In this document: piece by piece, positions 35,866 through 43,670 of the stretch
Layout of the letters: the number at the start of each line of letters is the position of its first letter
Numbering within the stretch: position 1 is the first letter of the stretch
Source: Sulfitobacter sediminilitoris
Lineage (GTDB): Bacteria; Pseudomonadota; Alphaproteobacteria; Rhodobacterales; Rhodobacteraceae
NCBI RefSeq assembly: GCF_010667575.1
Contig: NZ_JAABNT010000007.1
Coordinates: forward strand, 62,001-126,000
Direction: 5' to 3'
DNA length: 64,000 nt
The notes under the pieces: model-generated
Seen by the model: the letters and a program-made list of their open reading frames with translations, nothing else
What the model was told of the DNA's origin: nothing
The model's database searches: none
Program-made: the position numbers and the translations under genes

Positions 35866-37305
35866 TCAGTCCAGTACATACCCATATGAGCCGCCGAAGT
35901 CCTGTTTGGCAACCTCTCCTGCCGCGCCCTTCTTGGGGGTGCGGGTGCCTTCGGAGGTGCGCCCAAACAGGAAAAGATCCTTTTCGGTCGGCGGCCTGAT
36001 GCGGTCAGTGGGCAAGGCCAGCGCTTCGCCCTGTGTTGGCGTGACCAGATGTGCGGTAACGATAATAACAAGCTCTGTCTGGTTGCGCTGATAGTCTGCG
36101 GATCGGAAGAGGGCACCAAGAACGGGCACATCGCCAAGCCAAGGCAGCTGGCTCGTGTTATCTGTGAAGTCATCCGTCAGCAGGCCGGCAATCGCGAAGC
36201 TTTCTCCATCGCGCAGCTCGACCGTGGTCGATGTCTCCCGGCGGGTAAAGGCAGATATCTCGATACCATTTCCCAGAATAACGCTGTTCGTAGGGTCGAT
36301 CGCCGAAACGGAGGCGTTCAATTCAAGGTTGATGACGTCTTGGCCCACAACACGTGGGACAAAGATCAACTCAACGCCAAATGGTTTGAATTCGACCGAG
36401 ATAGAATTACTAGATGTTTGCGCGACGGGGATCGGATATTCACCGCCTGCAAGAAAGCGTGCTTCCTGACCGGAAAGTGCCACCAGGTTTGGCTCCGCAA
36501 GGAAGCGGACCACGCCTTTTTGCTCAAGCGCTTCCAACAGAAGGCCAACCTGGACAGAGCCAGCGTTGAAACCGAAAAGAACGGCGCCCGCGTTCTGGTT
36601 GCCGGCCGGAACCGTGCCGCCCAGAGAACCTGCAATACCGCCGGACGTTGCCGTGGTGCCTGTACCGCCATTGATGCCGGTGCTGTCAATCGTTCCGTTC
36701 AGGGCAAGAGAAGAGCTGAGTGATTTTGACACGTTACGCTGCATCTCAGCAAAGCGCACCTTCATCATCACCTGCTGAACTCCTCCGACGCTCATCAGAT
36801 TGGATACGCGTTCCGGCGCATAGCGTTCGGCCAGATCAAGCGCGCGCTGAAGGCGCTGCGTGGAGGAAACCACACCGGAAAGAACAATGCCGTCATTTGC
36901 GGTCCGCACCTCGATCTGCTCACCTGGAAGGATCTGGCGCAGGCGCTCCTTAAACTCACTCACGTCGGCGGCAACGCGCACATCAACGTTGGTGATCAGC
37001 TGACCGCTGGCGTCCAGAAGGGTCAGTGTGGTCAGGCCTGGGGATTTGCCCAACACATAGATGGTGCGGTCAGACAGCGACGAGATGTCAGCGATGCCGG
37101 GATTGGCGATGCTGAGTTCCGCAAATGGTATATCGCTTTCAACCACAACAGCCCGGTTCATGGGAACGTTGAGGGTCGCATTCGTACCCTTCTTGACGAT
37201 CCGCACGGTATCGGCATGAGCCGGCGCCGGTGTGGACATGGCCAAGGGCATGGCACTCAGGGACAGCCCGACGAGGGCTGCTTTCAGGAATCTGTCGATT
37301 TTCAT
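35866..37305 (-). CDS. cpaC: Outer-membrane secretin CpaC/RcpA
   Basis: CpaC forms the outer-membrane channel for the Flp pilus. From the ATG at 37305 (AAGGCAGGTCAC upstream) the protein has 479 residues with a Sec signal (ending PAHADT). The N-terminal pilus-secretin domain has the pattern AVVVESDIPFAELSIANPGI and YVLGKSPGLTTLTLLD. A BON-like segment and the secretin core follow (VRFAEMQRNVSKSLS, FLAEPNLVALSGQEARFLAG, DGESFAIAGLL). An in-frame GTG at 37326 is an alternative start. A Gly/Thr-rich insertion (about 205-235) is typical of a secretin gate loop. Confidence 0.96.
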   Translation of the reverse strand: MKIDRFLKAALVGLSLSAMPLAMSTPAPAHADTVRIVKKGTNATLNVPMNRAVVVESDIPFAELSIANPGIADISSLSDRTIYVLGKSPGLTTLTLLDASGQLITNVDVRVAADVSEFKERLRQILPGEQIEVRTANDGIVLSGVVSSTQRLQRALDLAERYAPERVSNLMSVGGVQQVMMKVRFAEMQRNVSKSLSSSLALNGTIDSTGINGGTGTTATSGGIAGSLGGTVPAGNQNAGAVLFGFNAGSVQVGLLLEALEQKGVVRFLAEPNLVALSGQEARFLAGGEYPIPVAQTSSNSISVEFKPFGVELIFVPRVVGQDVINLELNASVSAIDPTNSVILGNGIEISAFTRRETSTTVELRDGESFAIAGLLTDDFTDNTSQLPWLGDVPVLGALFRSADYQRNQTELVIIVTAHLVTPTQGEALALPTDRIRPPTEKDLFLFGRTSEGTRTPKKGAAGEVAKQDFGGSYGYVLD

Positions 37306-37426
37306 GTGACCTGCCTTTTTGATCACGCCTCAGAGATGGGTCTTTTCGCCCGTCATTTTATTCACTCTGCGTCAGTTTGATTTTTATTGCAAGAATCAAG
37401 GTGTTCGCTGCAACAGCTTATGTGGG

Positions 37427-37441
37427 TTAATGGCAACATAA
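37427..37441 (-). promoter_or_regulatory. Candidate CtrA-like half-site pair upstream of cpaC
   Basis: On the - strand TTAT-N7-TTAA (then CCC) lies 120 bases upstream of cpaC. The CtrA consensus is TTAA-N7-TTAA(C), so one of eight core positions differs. CtrA controls pili in Caulobacter; here it is only a sequence resemblance. Confidence 0.25.
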
Positions 37442-37452
37442 CGCGAAATGCA

Positions 37453-37480
37453 AACAGCGCCACTGTGGGGCGGCGCTGTT
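37453..37480 (-). terminator. Hairpin after cpaB
   Basis: AACAGCGCC (37453-37461) pairs perfectly with 37472-37480. On the - strand the stem is followed by TGCATTTCG, so it is probably a weak terminator separating cpaB from cpaC; the cpaC leader (37306-37452) would then hold a separate promoter. Confidence 0.5.
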
Positions 37481-37511
37481 GCAAGCAATTGGTTTCACCG
37501 GACATTTCTGC

Positions 37512-38372
37512 CTAGTTGGTACATGGAATGGGAAGCTCTACGACCTCGGCACCGCGGCGGGTTCGGATGGTGCAAACTTTCTCCTTGGGTGCCTCCTGAA
37601 TAACGGCCTCAGAGGCGATACCCAAAAGCGAACGCTGATCGACCTCGATAGCAGAGGCAACTGTGTCGTCCTCGGCACCAACAAGGGACAGCGACAGTTT
37701 GCCGGTTGATTGAGCCTGTGCAAGGGCTGCCACCTGCTGTGGGCTGACAGATACGGTCACGGTGCGGGCGATTGTCGCCTCATCCACGTTGCCGTTCGCG
37801 CTTTGGTCAATCGCAATGAGCTGGACGCCAGCTTCGATCAGTTTGGTGACTTCACTGTTATTCACGGCGGCACCGATCACATTCACGCGGCCGGTCCAGT
37901 AGACATCTACGCGGTCACCCGGACGCAGGAAGCCTGACACGCCGCTGGACACGTCAACCTTGATGGTAAAGGCACGCTTGCCGCGCTCCAGCCGAGAGGT
38001 GAGGCCGGTATCTTCACCGGGCTCTGTTACTTTTACGGCAAGGATTGCCTCGTCTTTTTCCATGGCGCGCAGAACAACGCGAAGCTCATCTGTGTTCTCT
38101 GGGAACAGCTCTGTCAGCTCAAAGAAAGCACCTTCGGGTATCGCGTTTTCCGGCCAGTCGATGGCGCGCACGTCATCCTGTGTCAGCTTTTGTCCGTATT
38201 TCAGCGTGTCTTGGGCCACAAAAACTTTCTTGGTCGGCACCACCTTTGCAAGCGCTGCCTGAGCCTGAGCGTTCGCAGCCTGATATTGCGCGATCCGATC
38301 CTTGGCCAGATAAACAGCCCCGCCAGCAAGCGCGATGCCTACCAAAAGGACCAGTCCAAATACCATCCGCAT
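37512..38372 (-). CDS. cpaB: Flp pilus assembly protein CpaB/RcpC
   Basis: CpaB is an inner-membrane-anchored periplasmic protein that associates with the secretin. The 286-residue protein has one N-terminal helix (MVFGLVLLVGIALAGGAVYL) and a SAF domain (VFVAQDTLKYGQKLTQDDVR, about residues 50-115). The RcpC core reads FTIKVDVSSGVSGFLRPGDR and VDVYWTGRV. Two cysteines lie near the C-terminus (KVCTIRTRRG and PIPCTN), a pattern also seen in other CpaB proteins. It follows the second pilin after a 190-base gap holding a hairpin. Confidence 0.95.
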   Translation of the reverse strand: MRMVFGLVLLVGIALAGGAVYLAKDRIAQYQAANAQAQAALAKVVPTKKVFVAQDTLKYGQKLTQDDVRAIDWPENAIPEGAFFELTELFPENTDELRVVLRAMEKDEAILAVKVTEPGEDTGLTSRLERGKRAFTIKVDVSSGVSGFLRPGDRVDVYWTGRVNVIGAAVNNSEVTKLIEAGVQLIAIDQSANGNVDEATIARTVTVSVSPQQVAALAQAQSTGKLSLSLVGAEDDTVASAIEVDQRSLLGIASEAVIQEAPKEKVCTIRTRRGAEVVELPIPCTN

Positions 38373-38484
38373 GTTGATTACCTCTTGCTACTGTTCGTGC
38401 CGGGGTTGGCCCCGGTGCCTCTTATGCACATCAACAATGCATGTTGATTGTGGCTATTGTTTGCCGGCCTTGTGAAAAGGCTAA

Positions 38485-38508
38485 GGCGCGCGGATTCTCC
38501 AGCGCGCC
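38485..38508 (-). terminator. Hairpin after the second pilin gene
   Basis: GGCGCGC (38485-38491) pairs perfectly with GCGCGCC (38502-38508). On the - strand TTAGCCTTTTC follows, giving a plausible intrinsic terminator 55 bases after the pilin stop. Confidence 0.55.
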
Positions 38509-38562
38509 CAATGAGATGCAAGAACCGGCCAATTGGGGGTCGGTTGTCTTGGCCATGCGGTG

Positions 38563-38748
38563 CTACATGCTACCTGCAGTGGAATCGGTCAGATATGTCC
38601 CGACACCGTCGCCGACATCGTCGGTCGAGCCCTGAATTGCAAAGATTGCTACGACCGCCAAGGACACGACTGCTGCGGTCAGAACGACCCAGTCTACCGT
38701 GACGGCACCGTCTTCGGATTTCAGGAAAGACTTAATTTGATTATTCAT
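38563..38748 (-). CDS. Flp-family type IVb pilin (copy 2)
   Basis: This 61-residue prepilin starts at ATG 38748 with GAGGGCC upstream. The leader is 14 residues ending in glycine (SFLKSEDG), after which the mature pilin would begin AVTVDWVVLTAAVV and continue as a single hydrophobic helix. At positions +5/+6 it has Asp-Trp in place of the Glu-Tyr of the canonical Flp motif. It shares the leader and helix core with the upstream copy but has a different tail (TDDVGDGVGTYLTDSTAG). The cognate peptidase CpaA is at 28.2 kb. Confidence 0.92.
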   Translation of the reverse strand: MNNQIKSFLKSEDGAVTVDWVVLTAAVVSLAVVAIFAIQGSTDDVGDGVGTYLTDSTAGSM

Positions 38749-38800
38749 GAGTGGCCCTCGCACTGGGGTAAACGCAAAGCCTGTCGATTGCGCGAAGAAA

Positions 38801-38855
38801 GGGGCCGCGCCCCGATACGCAGAACGCGACCCCCTAAAGCTCTCAGTGAAGCTTT
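38801..38855 (-). terminator. Tandem hairpins between the two pilin genes
   Basis: On the - strand the first stem pairs AAAGCT with AGCTTT (38836-38841 with 38850-38855). The second stem pairs GGGGTCGCG with CGCGGCCCC (38825-38833 with 38801-38809, one G-U type mismatch) and is followed by TTTCTTCG. This fits a partial terminator that would make transcripts of the first pilin more abundant than those of the second. Confidence 0.55.
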
Positions 38856-38868
38856 TGCGGCTATCCTA

Positions 38869-39057
38869 TTAAGGAGCGGTGTTCGGGTTACGACCGTCCA
38901 GGAAGGTGCCGGTGTTCGACGTCAGGTTTTCCGCGCCGGCCTCGATGGAAGAGTAAGCCGCAACGGCCAGGCCAACAACGGCAGCTGTCAGTACAACCCA
39001 GTCAACTGTAACTGCGCCGTCTTCGTCTTTGCGGAAGTTCTTAATAAAGTTCATCAT
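38869..39057 (-). CDS. Flp-family type IVb pilin (copy 1)
   Basis: This 62-residue prepilin starts at ATG 39057, set by TTGGAGGGACATACC, a strong ribosome-binding site. The leader NFRKDEDG ends with glycine 14, then AVTVDWVVLTAAVVGLAVAA forms the hydrophobic pilin helix. The tail is short and Asn/Thr-rich. Position +5 is Asp and +6 Trp. It is the promoter-proximal gene of the tad locus, followed by tandem hairpins and a second pilin, so it is probably the major structural subunit. Confidence 0.93.
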   Translation of the reverse strand: MMNFIKNFRKDEDGAVTVDWVVLTAAVVGLAVAAYSSIEAGAENLTSNTGTFLDGRNPNTAP

Positions 39058-39426
39058 GGTATGTCCCTCCAAGGATCATCTAAGTTCAAGTTCCAACCCC
39101 GCCGTTTGTTGTGACACCCGTTTCTCTCACTTGGCTGCCAGTTCGACTTGGTATGACACTATATAGCCGGGTGATTGGGGCATGAATTTGGCGTGAAATG
39201 TGACTTTTTCGTTTATATCGCCAATTCCCCCATATTTTTTTGTAAGCGCCTGTATTTTTGAAATAAATTTCATTTTTGATTAGTCGTTTGTGTTGGTTTT
39301 TCTGTATTTGACAGTCAAATATGGCGAAATCGCCATCTTTGCCGTCACGATTGGCTGGTTTGAAACACGCCTTTGTGGGATATTTCCCCAAAATCGAGCC
39401 AAGAAGCATAACAAAAGCAGGCAGGC
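39058..39426. promoter_or_regulatory. AT-rich divergent promoter region between flp pilin and transglycosylase
   Basis: This 369-base region has lower GC than its surroundings, and no gene is supported in it. It contains two abutting palindromes: TATTTGACAGTCAAATA (39305-39321, perfect 8-bp arms around one base) and ATGGCGAAATCGCCAT (39321-39336, perfect 7-bp arms around AA). On the - strand TATAGT at 39158-39163 could be the -10 of the pilin promoter; a good -35 is not evident. The palindromes look like operator sites for a dimeric regulator. Confidence 0.6.
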
Positions 39427-40236
39427 ATGAACCGGTTTATCAAATATTCGCTTTTGGCGGGGATGGTTTGCGTTTCCCCTGCCGGTGCCGAAGGTCCAAC
39501 GCCATTTCCCGACTTCACTGCAAAGCGGGTAAAGCCACCCAAGTCTGGCAGCACGAACCGCATCAACATTCAAATTGCCCCTCAGGCGCCCGGTCAGCCA
39601 GAGCAGACAGCCGTTGCCACGCCCTCCGGCTCCATTGATCGGCAGACCCTTGGACAGTTCGGATGGTTCTGGGACAAGGTATCGCCACAGGCAGCAAGCG
39701 CCGGACCCGGGCGTTTGGAGCAGGCGATCACCACACTTGCAGCAGCAACCAGCAAAGTGCCGGCACCACGATTGCAGCAGATGCAGGATATCGCAAAGGC
39801 GAACGGCGTGGACATTCTGCTCTCAACCATCGGAACGCAGGTATCGCCTGCGCTTGTCTTGGCCGTGATCACGGTGGAATCTGCGGGCCGGGCGGATGCG
39901 GTCAGTGGGGCAGGGGCAAAAGGCTTGATGCAGCTGATGCCCGACACGGCCGAGCGGTTCGGCGTCGCGGATAGTTTCGAGCCGAAGCAGAACATTACAG
40001 GCGGCGTGAAATACCTTGATTGGCTGATGGAAGAATTTGACCGCGATCCGATCCTCGTGCTTGCAGGATATAACGCAGGCGAAGGATCAGTGCGCGAACA
40101 TGCAGGCGTGCCACCCTTTGCCGAAACGCGCGATTACGTGCCAAAGGTTCTGGCCGCGTTTCAGGTGGCGCGCGGGTTGTGCCGTACGCCCCCCGAACTG
40201 ATCAGCGATGGATGTGTGTTTGTGGCGTTGAATTAA
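39427..40236 (+). CDS. Lytic transglycosylase, SLT domain, exported
   Basis: This 269-residue protein has a Sec signal (MNRFIKYSLLAGMVCVSPAG, AEG), a 100-residue linker and a C-terminal SLT (family 1) transglycosylase domain. The catalytic glutamate is E151 in VITVESAGRADAVSGAGAKG, followed by LMQLMPDTAERFGV, NITGGVKYLDWL and LAGYNAGEGSV. It cleaves peptidoglycan glycan strands. It is divergent from the flp pilin genes, so it may open the wall for the pilus machine, though general wall turnover is equally possible. Confidence 0.92.
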   Translation: MNRFIKYSLLAGMVCVSPAGAEGPTPFPDFTAKRVKPPKSGSTNRINIQIAPQAPGQPEQTAVATPSGSIDRQTLGQFGWFWDKVSPQAASAGPGRLEQAITTLAAATSKVPAPRLQQMQDIAKANGVDILLSTIGTQVSPALVLAVITVESAGRADAVSGAGAKGLMQLMPDTAERFGVADSFEPKQNITGGVKYLDWLMEEFDRDPILVLAGYNAGEGSVREHAGVPPFAETRDYVPKVLAAFQVARGLCRTPPELISDGCVFVALN

Positions 40237-40267
40237 GGCCGGGTTGGACGATCTGTCCCTCCCGGCC
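40237..40267 (+). terminator. Terminator after the transglycosylase gene
   Basis: GGCCGGG (40237-40243) pairs with CCCGGCC (40261-40267) and the inner GGAC/GTCC extends it; CTGTTTCCTC follows. It lies between convergent genes and could serve the + strand gene. Confidence 0.6.
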
Positions 40268-40305
40268 CTGTTTCCTCATGAATCGATCACTGAGTGTCCC
40301 GCCGA

Positions 40306-40929
40306 TCAGACGATCGTAGCCTCAGTCGCAGCGCGCAGTTCTTCTTCGCTCACGCCGTCGGCGCATTCGACAATCTTCAGACCGCCCTCAACCACGTCCA
40401 GTACCCCAAGGTTCGTGATGATCCGGTCCACTACGCCTTTGCCTGTCAGTGGCAGGGTACATTCCTTCAGCACCTTGCTGTCGCCATGCTTGCTGGTGTG
40501 GTCCATCACCACGATCACACGGCCCACGCCTGCGACAAGGTCCATCGCGCCGCCCATGCCTTTGACCAGCTTGCCGGGGATCATCCAGTTGGCCAGATCA
40601 CCGTTCTCGGCCACTTCCATCGCGCCAAGGATCGCGGCGGCAATCTTGCCGCCCCGGATCATGCCAAAGGACATGGCACTGTCGAAATAGGCGGTCCGGG
40701 ACAGTTCCGTGATCGTTTGCTTGCCCGCGTTGATCAAGTCGGGGTCTTCTTCGCCCTCATAGGGGAAGGGGCCCATGCCCAGCATCCCGTTTTCGGATTG
40801 CAAGGTGATGTCCTTGTCGCCCACGTAGTTCGCCACCAGCGTCGGAATCCCGATGCCAAGGTTTACGTACATGCCGTCTTCAAGCTCTTCTGCGGCGCGC
40901 GCCGCCATTTGGTTGCGATCCCAGGGCAT
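40306..40929 (-). CDS. scoB: 3-oxoacid CoA-transferase subunit B
   Basis: The beta subunit of succinyl-CoA:3-ketoacid (acetoacetate) CoA-transferase. From ATG 40929 it has 207 residues. The catalytic glutamate is E46 in LQSENGMLGMGPFPYEG, and TELSRTAYFDSAMSFGMIRG and GAMDLVAGVGRVIVVMDH are family segments. It is the last gene of a four-gene unit: its start overlaps the stop of the upstream SGNH-like gene in TGATG (40927-40931). The longer open frame (to 41208) runs antiparallel inside the upstream gene and is rejected. Subunit A lies two genes upstream. Confidence 0.95.
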   Translation of the reverse strand: MPWDRNQMAARAAEELEDGMYVNLGIGIPTLVANYVGDKDITLQSENGMLGMGPFPYEGEEDPDLINAGKQTITELSRTAYFDSAMSFGMIRGGKIAAAILGAMEVAENGDLANWMIPGKLVKGMGGAMDLVAGVGRVIVVMDHTSKHGDSKVLKECTLPLTGKGVVDRIITNLGVLDVVEGGLKIVECADGVSEEELRAATEATIV

Positions 40930-41765
40930 CAGGCAATCCTTTCTTTCTTTTTCTTTTGAGGGGAGGTCCGCATCGCACCTTGCGGTGTCAGACCCAATCG
41001 GGTTTCGGCAAAGGCGCTGAGCATAGCAAGACCATAGTCCGCATTCATATGCCGGTGATCTTTCTTGCCCAGCGTACCATCGTTCAGCGTGGCAGCCTTG
41101 CGGGCATATTTTGGTTTGGTCGCAAAGAGACCGTCGTTCACTGCGTCTGGTTGTTTCAGCAGATGATGCCCCTTGGCAGCCAGCGCATTGCGCAGGTGGT
41201 TCAGCCATGTGTCATAGACCCAAGCCGCATCTGGTTGCGCCCAAAAGCTGTCAAGCACATCGGCAAGTTCAAGTTCACCGCAACGCTCTACAATCGAACT
41301 GGCCGGATAGGGGGCCATGGCAAAGGTCAATGTTCCGCCAAAGTCCTCGAACCCACGCAGGGCGTCTTCGACTGTCATGTCTGTGACTGTCTCAATGATC
41401 TCTTTCAGCATCACTTTGCTGATCACGCGGGGCTTGCCGGTGCGGGCGCCTTCCAGAATGTCATGATCGCGCAGCAGGGCGGCAAAGTTCACAAAGGCAA
41501 AGCGATGCCCCACCAGCAGAAGATGATCGTAACCTGAGGTCGCCACGCTTTCGCTGCCATTCGTCGTGACCACGAAAGCGCGATCTTTCTCATCCCGAAA
41601 CGGGACGATAAAGCGACCTGCCTTATCAATGCCTCCGTTCAGGAACAGCGGTCCGCGCACGCCAAAGTAATCAAGCTCAGCTTCGGGATATAACTCCGCA
41701 AACATATCGGCTGCGTTTTTGTAAGCGCCCACATGGCTGGAGCCGATGATCAACGCCTTGCTCAT
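40929..41765 (-). CDS. SGNH-hydrolase-like protein of unknown function, inserted between scoA and scoB
   Basis: This 278-residue protein begins MSKALIIGSSHVGAYKNA, which resembles block I of SGNH/GDSL esterases (Ser in GSSH). The late motif KKDHRHMNADYGLAML fits block V (D-x-x-H). A central strand is DHLLLVGHRFAF. There is no signal peptide, so it is cytosolic. The C-terminus is Lys-rich (PQKKKKERIA). The start overlaps the GSCFA gene stop in ATGA (41762-41765), and its stop overlaps the scoB start. The substrate is unknown. Confidence 0.75.
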   Translation of the reverse strand: MSKALIIGSSHVGAYKNAADMFAELYPEAELDYFGVRGPLFLNGGIDKAGRFIVPFRDEKDRAFVVTTNGSESVATSGYDHLLLVGHRFAFVNFAALLRDHDILEGARTGKPRVISKVMLKEIIETVTDMTVEDALRGFEDFGGTLTFAMAPYPASSIVERCGELELADVLDSFWAQPDAAWVYDTWLNHLRNALAAKGHHLLKQPDAVNDGLFATKPKYARKAATLNDGTLGKKDHRHMNADYGLAMLSAFAETRLGLTPQGAMRTSPQKKKKERIA

Positions 41766-42868
41766 TTGCGGAACGCCTCCAGCAATTCCTCTTCGCAGAT
41801 CACATCTTCGGCGCTTGCGGCTTTCTGATCGGCGGTGCGGTCTTCCTGCAAAGCGCGCCTTTGCGCGCGGCGCACTTCCTTGGTTCGCGGCTTGTTCTCA
41901 TGCGCGTTCAGGAACGCACGCATCACGCGGCGCACGCCACGGGGCTTCACGCTGCGCAGGTTCGGTTCAAAAAACCGTCCCGCAGACGGATGTGACGACA
42001 CGATCTCGAAACTGGGGAAATAGTCGAAATCGTCGAAATCTTCAGCCAACTCTCCCGCGACGGTCCGCAGAACTGACTTGGAGTATGTCGTGGCAGGCAG
42101 CACATGCGCGCCGCTCGCGGTTGCGGTAAGCGGCACAGGGCTGACGGTAAGCAGGAACTTCACATCAGGGTTTGCCGCCCTGAAAATCTTGCGCACCGTC
42201 AGGAAGTCCTTGCGTATCTCAGACGCGCGGAAATTTACAAAGCTATGTACTTCCAGGTCGATCCGACCGGCAATGGTGCCCGGCGCCGTGGAGTATACAG
42301 TGCCGCTTGGCTTATGCTGCCAGGTTTCAGTCAGCCCCAGCGTAAAGACCACCATCCCGGTCTCTGCCACCGCTTCCTGAACAGCGCGCAGATGATAGTC
42401 GCGCGACTCCATCACATGTTCCGGTCTCGCCAGCCCGCCCGGTGTCATCCCCGGACGCAGAGCGTCGTAATAACGCCCGTCCTTTTCCCAAACGGGATCG
42501 GCTGGTTTGAAGTTGCCAAACGCCTCCTGCAACAACTGCAAGAACTGCCGCACCGTGTAAATGTTGCCAAAGCGCGCGGAATACAGCTTGTAGCCATGCT
42601 TGTGGGCAAGCTCTGCCGGAACCCAGTCCGGCATCGGCTCCGTATCGATGACGTGATAACCGGCGTTGGCCAGCGTGCGGCCCACATGCTGGGCAAAGCA
42701 GCTGCCCGCTGTGAAAATCGGCAGGTTCTTTGCGATCGGAAACTTTGGCCGGTAAATGTCGGGCGGCGGATAGGTGCCCGCCTCAACAACACCTGACCGC
42801 CAGAAGGCACGGTCGTCCAGCCCCTGATAGGGGCTGACTGTCACCTCTGATCCGGCCTTGGGTGCCAT
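41762..42868 (-). CDS. GSCFA domain protein, inserted between scoA and scoB
   Basis: This 368-residue protein carries the family-defining motif in FTAGSCFAQHVGRTLANAGY (about residues 53-72), then FGNIYTVRQFLQLLQEA and VVFTLGLTETW. A C-terminal block, FEIVSSHPSAGRFFEPNLR, could hold the His of the catalytic triad. GSCFA proteins belong to the SGNH/GDSL esterase fold; few have known substrates. It starts 9 bases after the scoA stop and overlaps the next gene by four bases, so it is part of the CoA-transferase operon. The C-terminal 60 residues are charged and variable. Confidence 0.88.
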   Translation of the reverse strand: MAPKAGSEVTVSPYQGLDDRAFWRSGVVEAGTYPPPDIYRPKFPIAKNLPIFTAGSCFAQHVGRTLANAGYHVIDTEPMPDWVPAELAHKHGYKLYSARFGNIYTVRQFLQLLQEAFGNFKPADPVWEKDGRYYDALRPGMTPGGLARPEHVMESRDYHLRAVQEAVAETGMVVFTLGLTETWQHKPSGTVYSTAPGTIAGRIDLEVHSFVNFRASEIRKDFLTVRKIFRAANPDVKFLLTVSPVPLTATASGAHVLPATTYSKSVLRTVAGELAEDFDDFDYFPSFEIVSSHPSAGRFFEPNLRSVKPRGVRRVMRAFLNAHENKPRTKEVRRAQRRALQEDRTADQKAASAEDVICEEELLEAFRK

Positions 42869-42877
42869 GGTCTCAGA

Positions 42878-43579
42878 TCACGCCTCGCGTTTGCGGGTGG
42901 TGCGTTGTTCGATGCGTTTCTCGTGCTCGCCCTGAATGATGCGGTGCACATAGATGCCTGGCAAATGAATGTGATCAGGGTCAAGCGAGCCGCGCGGCAC
43001 GATCTCTTCGACCTCGGCCACACACACCTTGCCGCACATGGCGGCAGGCGGGTTAAAGTTACGTGCTGTCTTGCGGAAGATCAGGTTGCCTGTGTCGTCC
43101 GCTTTCCACGCCTTCACAATCGACAGATCGGCAAACAGCCCTTCTTCGAGGATGTACTCCTCGCCGTTGAACATCTTGCTTTCCTTGCCTTCGGCAATCG
43201 CCGTGCCCACGCCCGTCTTTGTATAGAAGCCCGGAATGCCGCAGCCACCAGCGCGCATCCGCTCAGCCAGGGTCCCTTGGGGATTGAACTCAAGCTCCAG
43301 CTCGCCACTCAGATACTGGCGCATGAATTCTGCGTTTTCACCCACGTAGGAACTGATCATCTTCTTGACCTGACGGGTTTGCAGTAGGATGCCGATGCCA
43401 AAATCATCCACGCCCGCGTTGTTGGACGCAAATGTCAGGTTCTTGGCCCCGTTCTCCTTGATCGCCTCCAGCAGCAGTTCAGGAATGCCGCACAGGCCAA
43501 AGCCCCCGGCAGCGATCAGCATTCCATCTGACAGCACACCATCCAACGCCTCGGCTGCGGAGCCATAGATCTTTTTCAT
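42878..43579 (-). CDS. scoA: 3-oxoacid CoA-transferase subunit A
   Basis: The alpha subunit of succinyl-CoA:3-ketoacid CoA-transferase, which activates acetoacetate with succinyl-CoA. The 233-residue protein has GGFGLCGIPELLLEAI, LTFASNNAGVDDFGIG and the type I CoA-transferase segment GTLAERMRAGGCGIPGFYT. It opens the scoA-GSCFA-SGNH-scoB unit. A small inverted repeat (CAGGTC 43598-43603 / GACCTG 43616-43621) lies in its leader. Acetoacetate use suggests a link to ketone body or polyhydroxybutyrate turnover. Confidence 0.95.
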   Translation of the reverse strand: MKKIYGSAAEALDGVLSDGMLIAAGGFGLCGIPELLLEAIKENGAKNLTFASNNAGVDDFGIGILLQTRQVKKMISSYVGENAEFMRQYLSGELELEFNPQGTLAERMRAGGCGIPGFYTKTGVGTAIAEGKESKMFNGEEYILEEGLFADLSIVKAWKADDTGNLIFRKTARNFNPPAAMCGKVCVAEVEEIVPRGSLDPDHIHLPGIYVHRIIQGEHEKRIEQRTTRKREA

Positions 43580-43670
43580 GGGCCTAGTTCCCCCTCACAG
43601 GTCAATTATCATTTGGACCTGTTGTGACGCCGCGCTGCGGCGCTGTCAAATCGTTCGAGGGGGATCGGGG

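Noticed and set aside
40930..41208. N-terminal extension of scoB
   Set aside because: It lies within the SGNH-like gene in another frame, and the family start MPWDRNQMA is at 40929.
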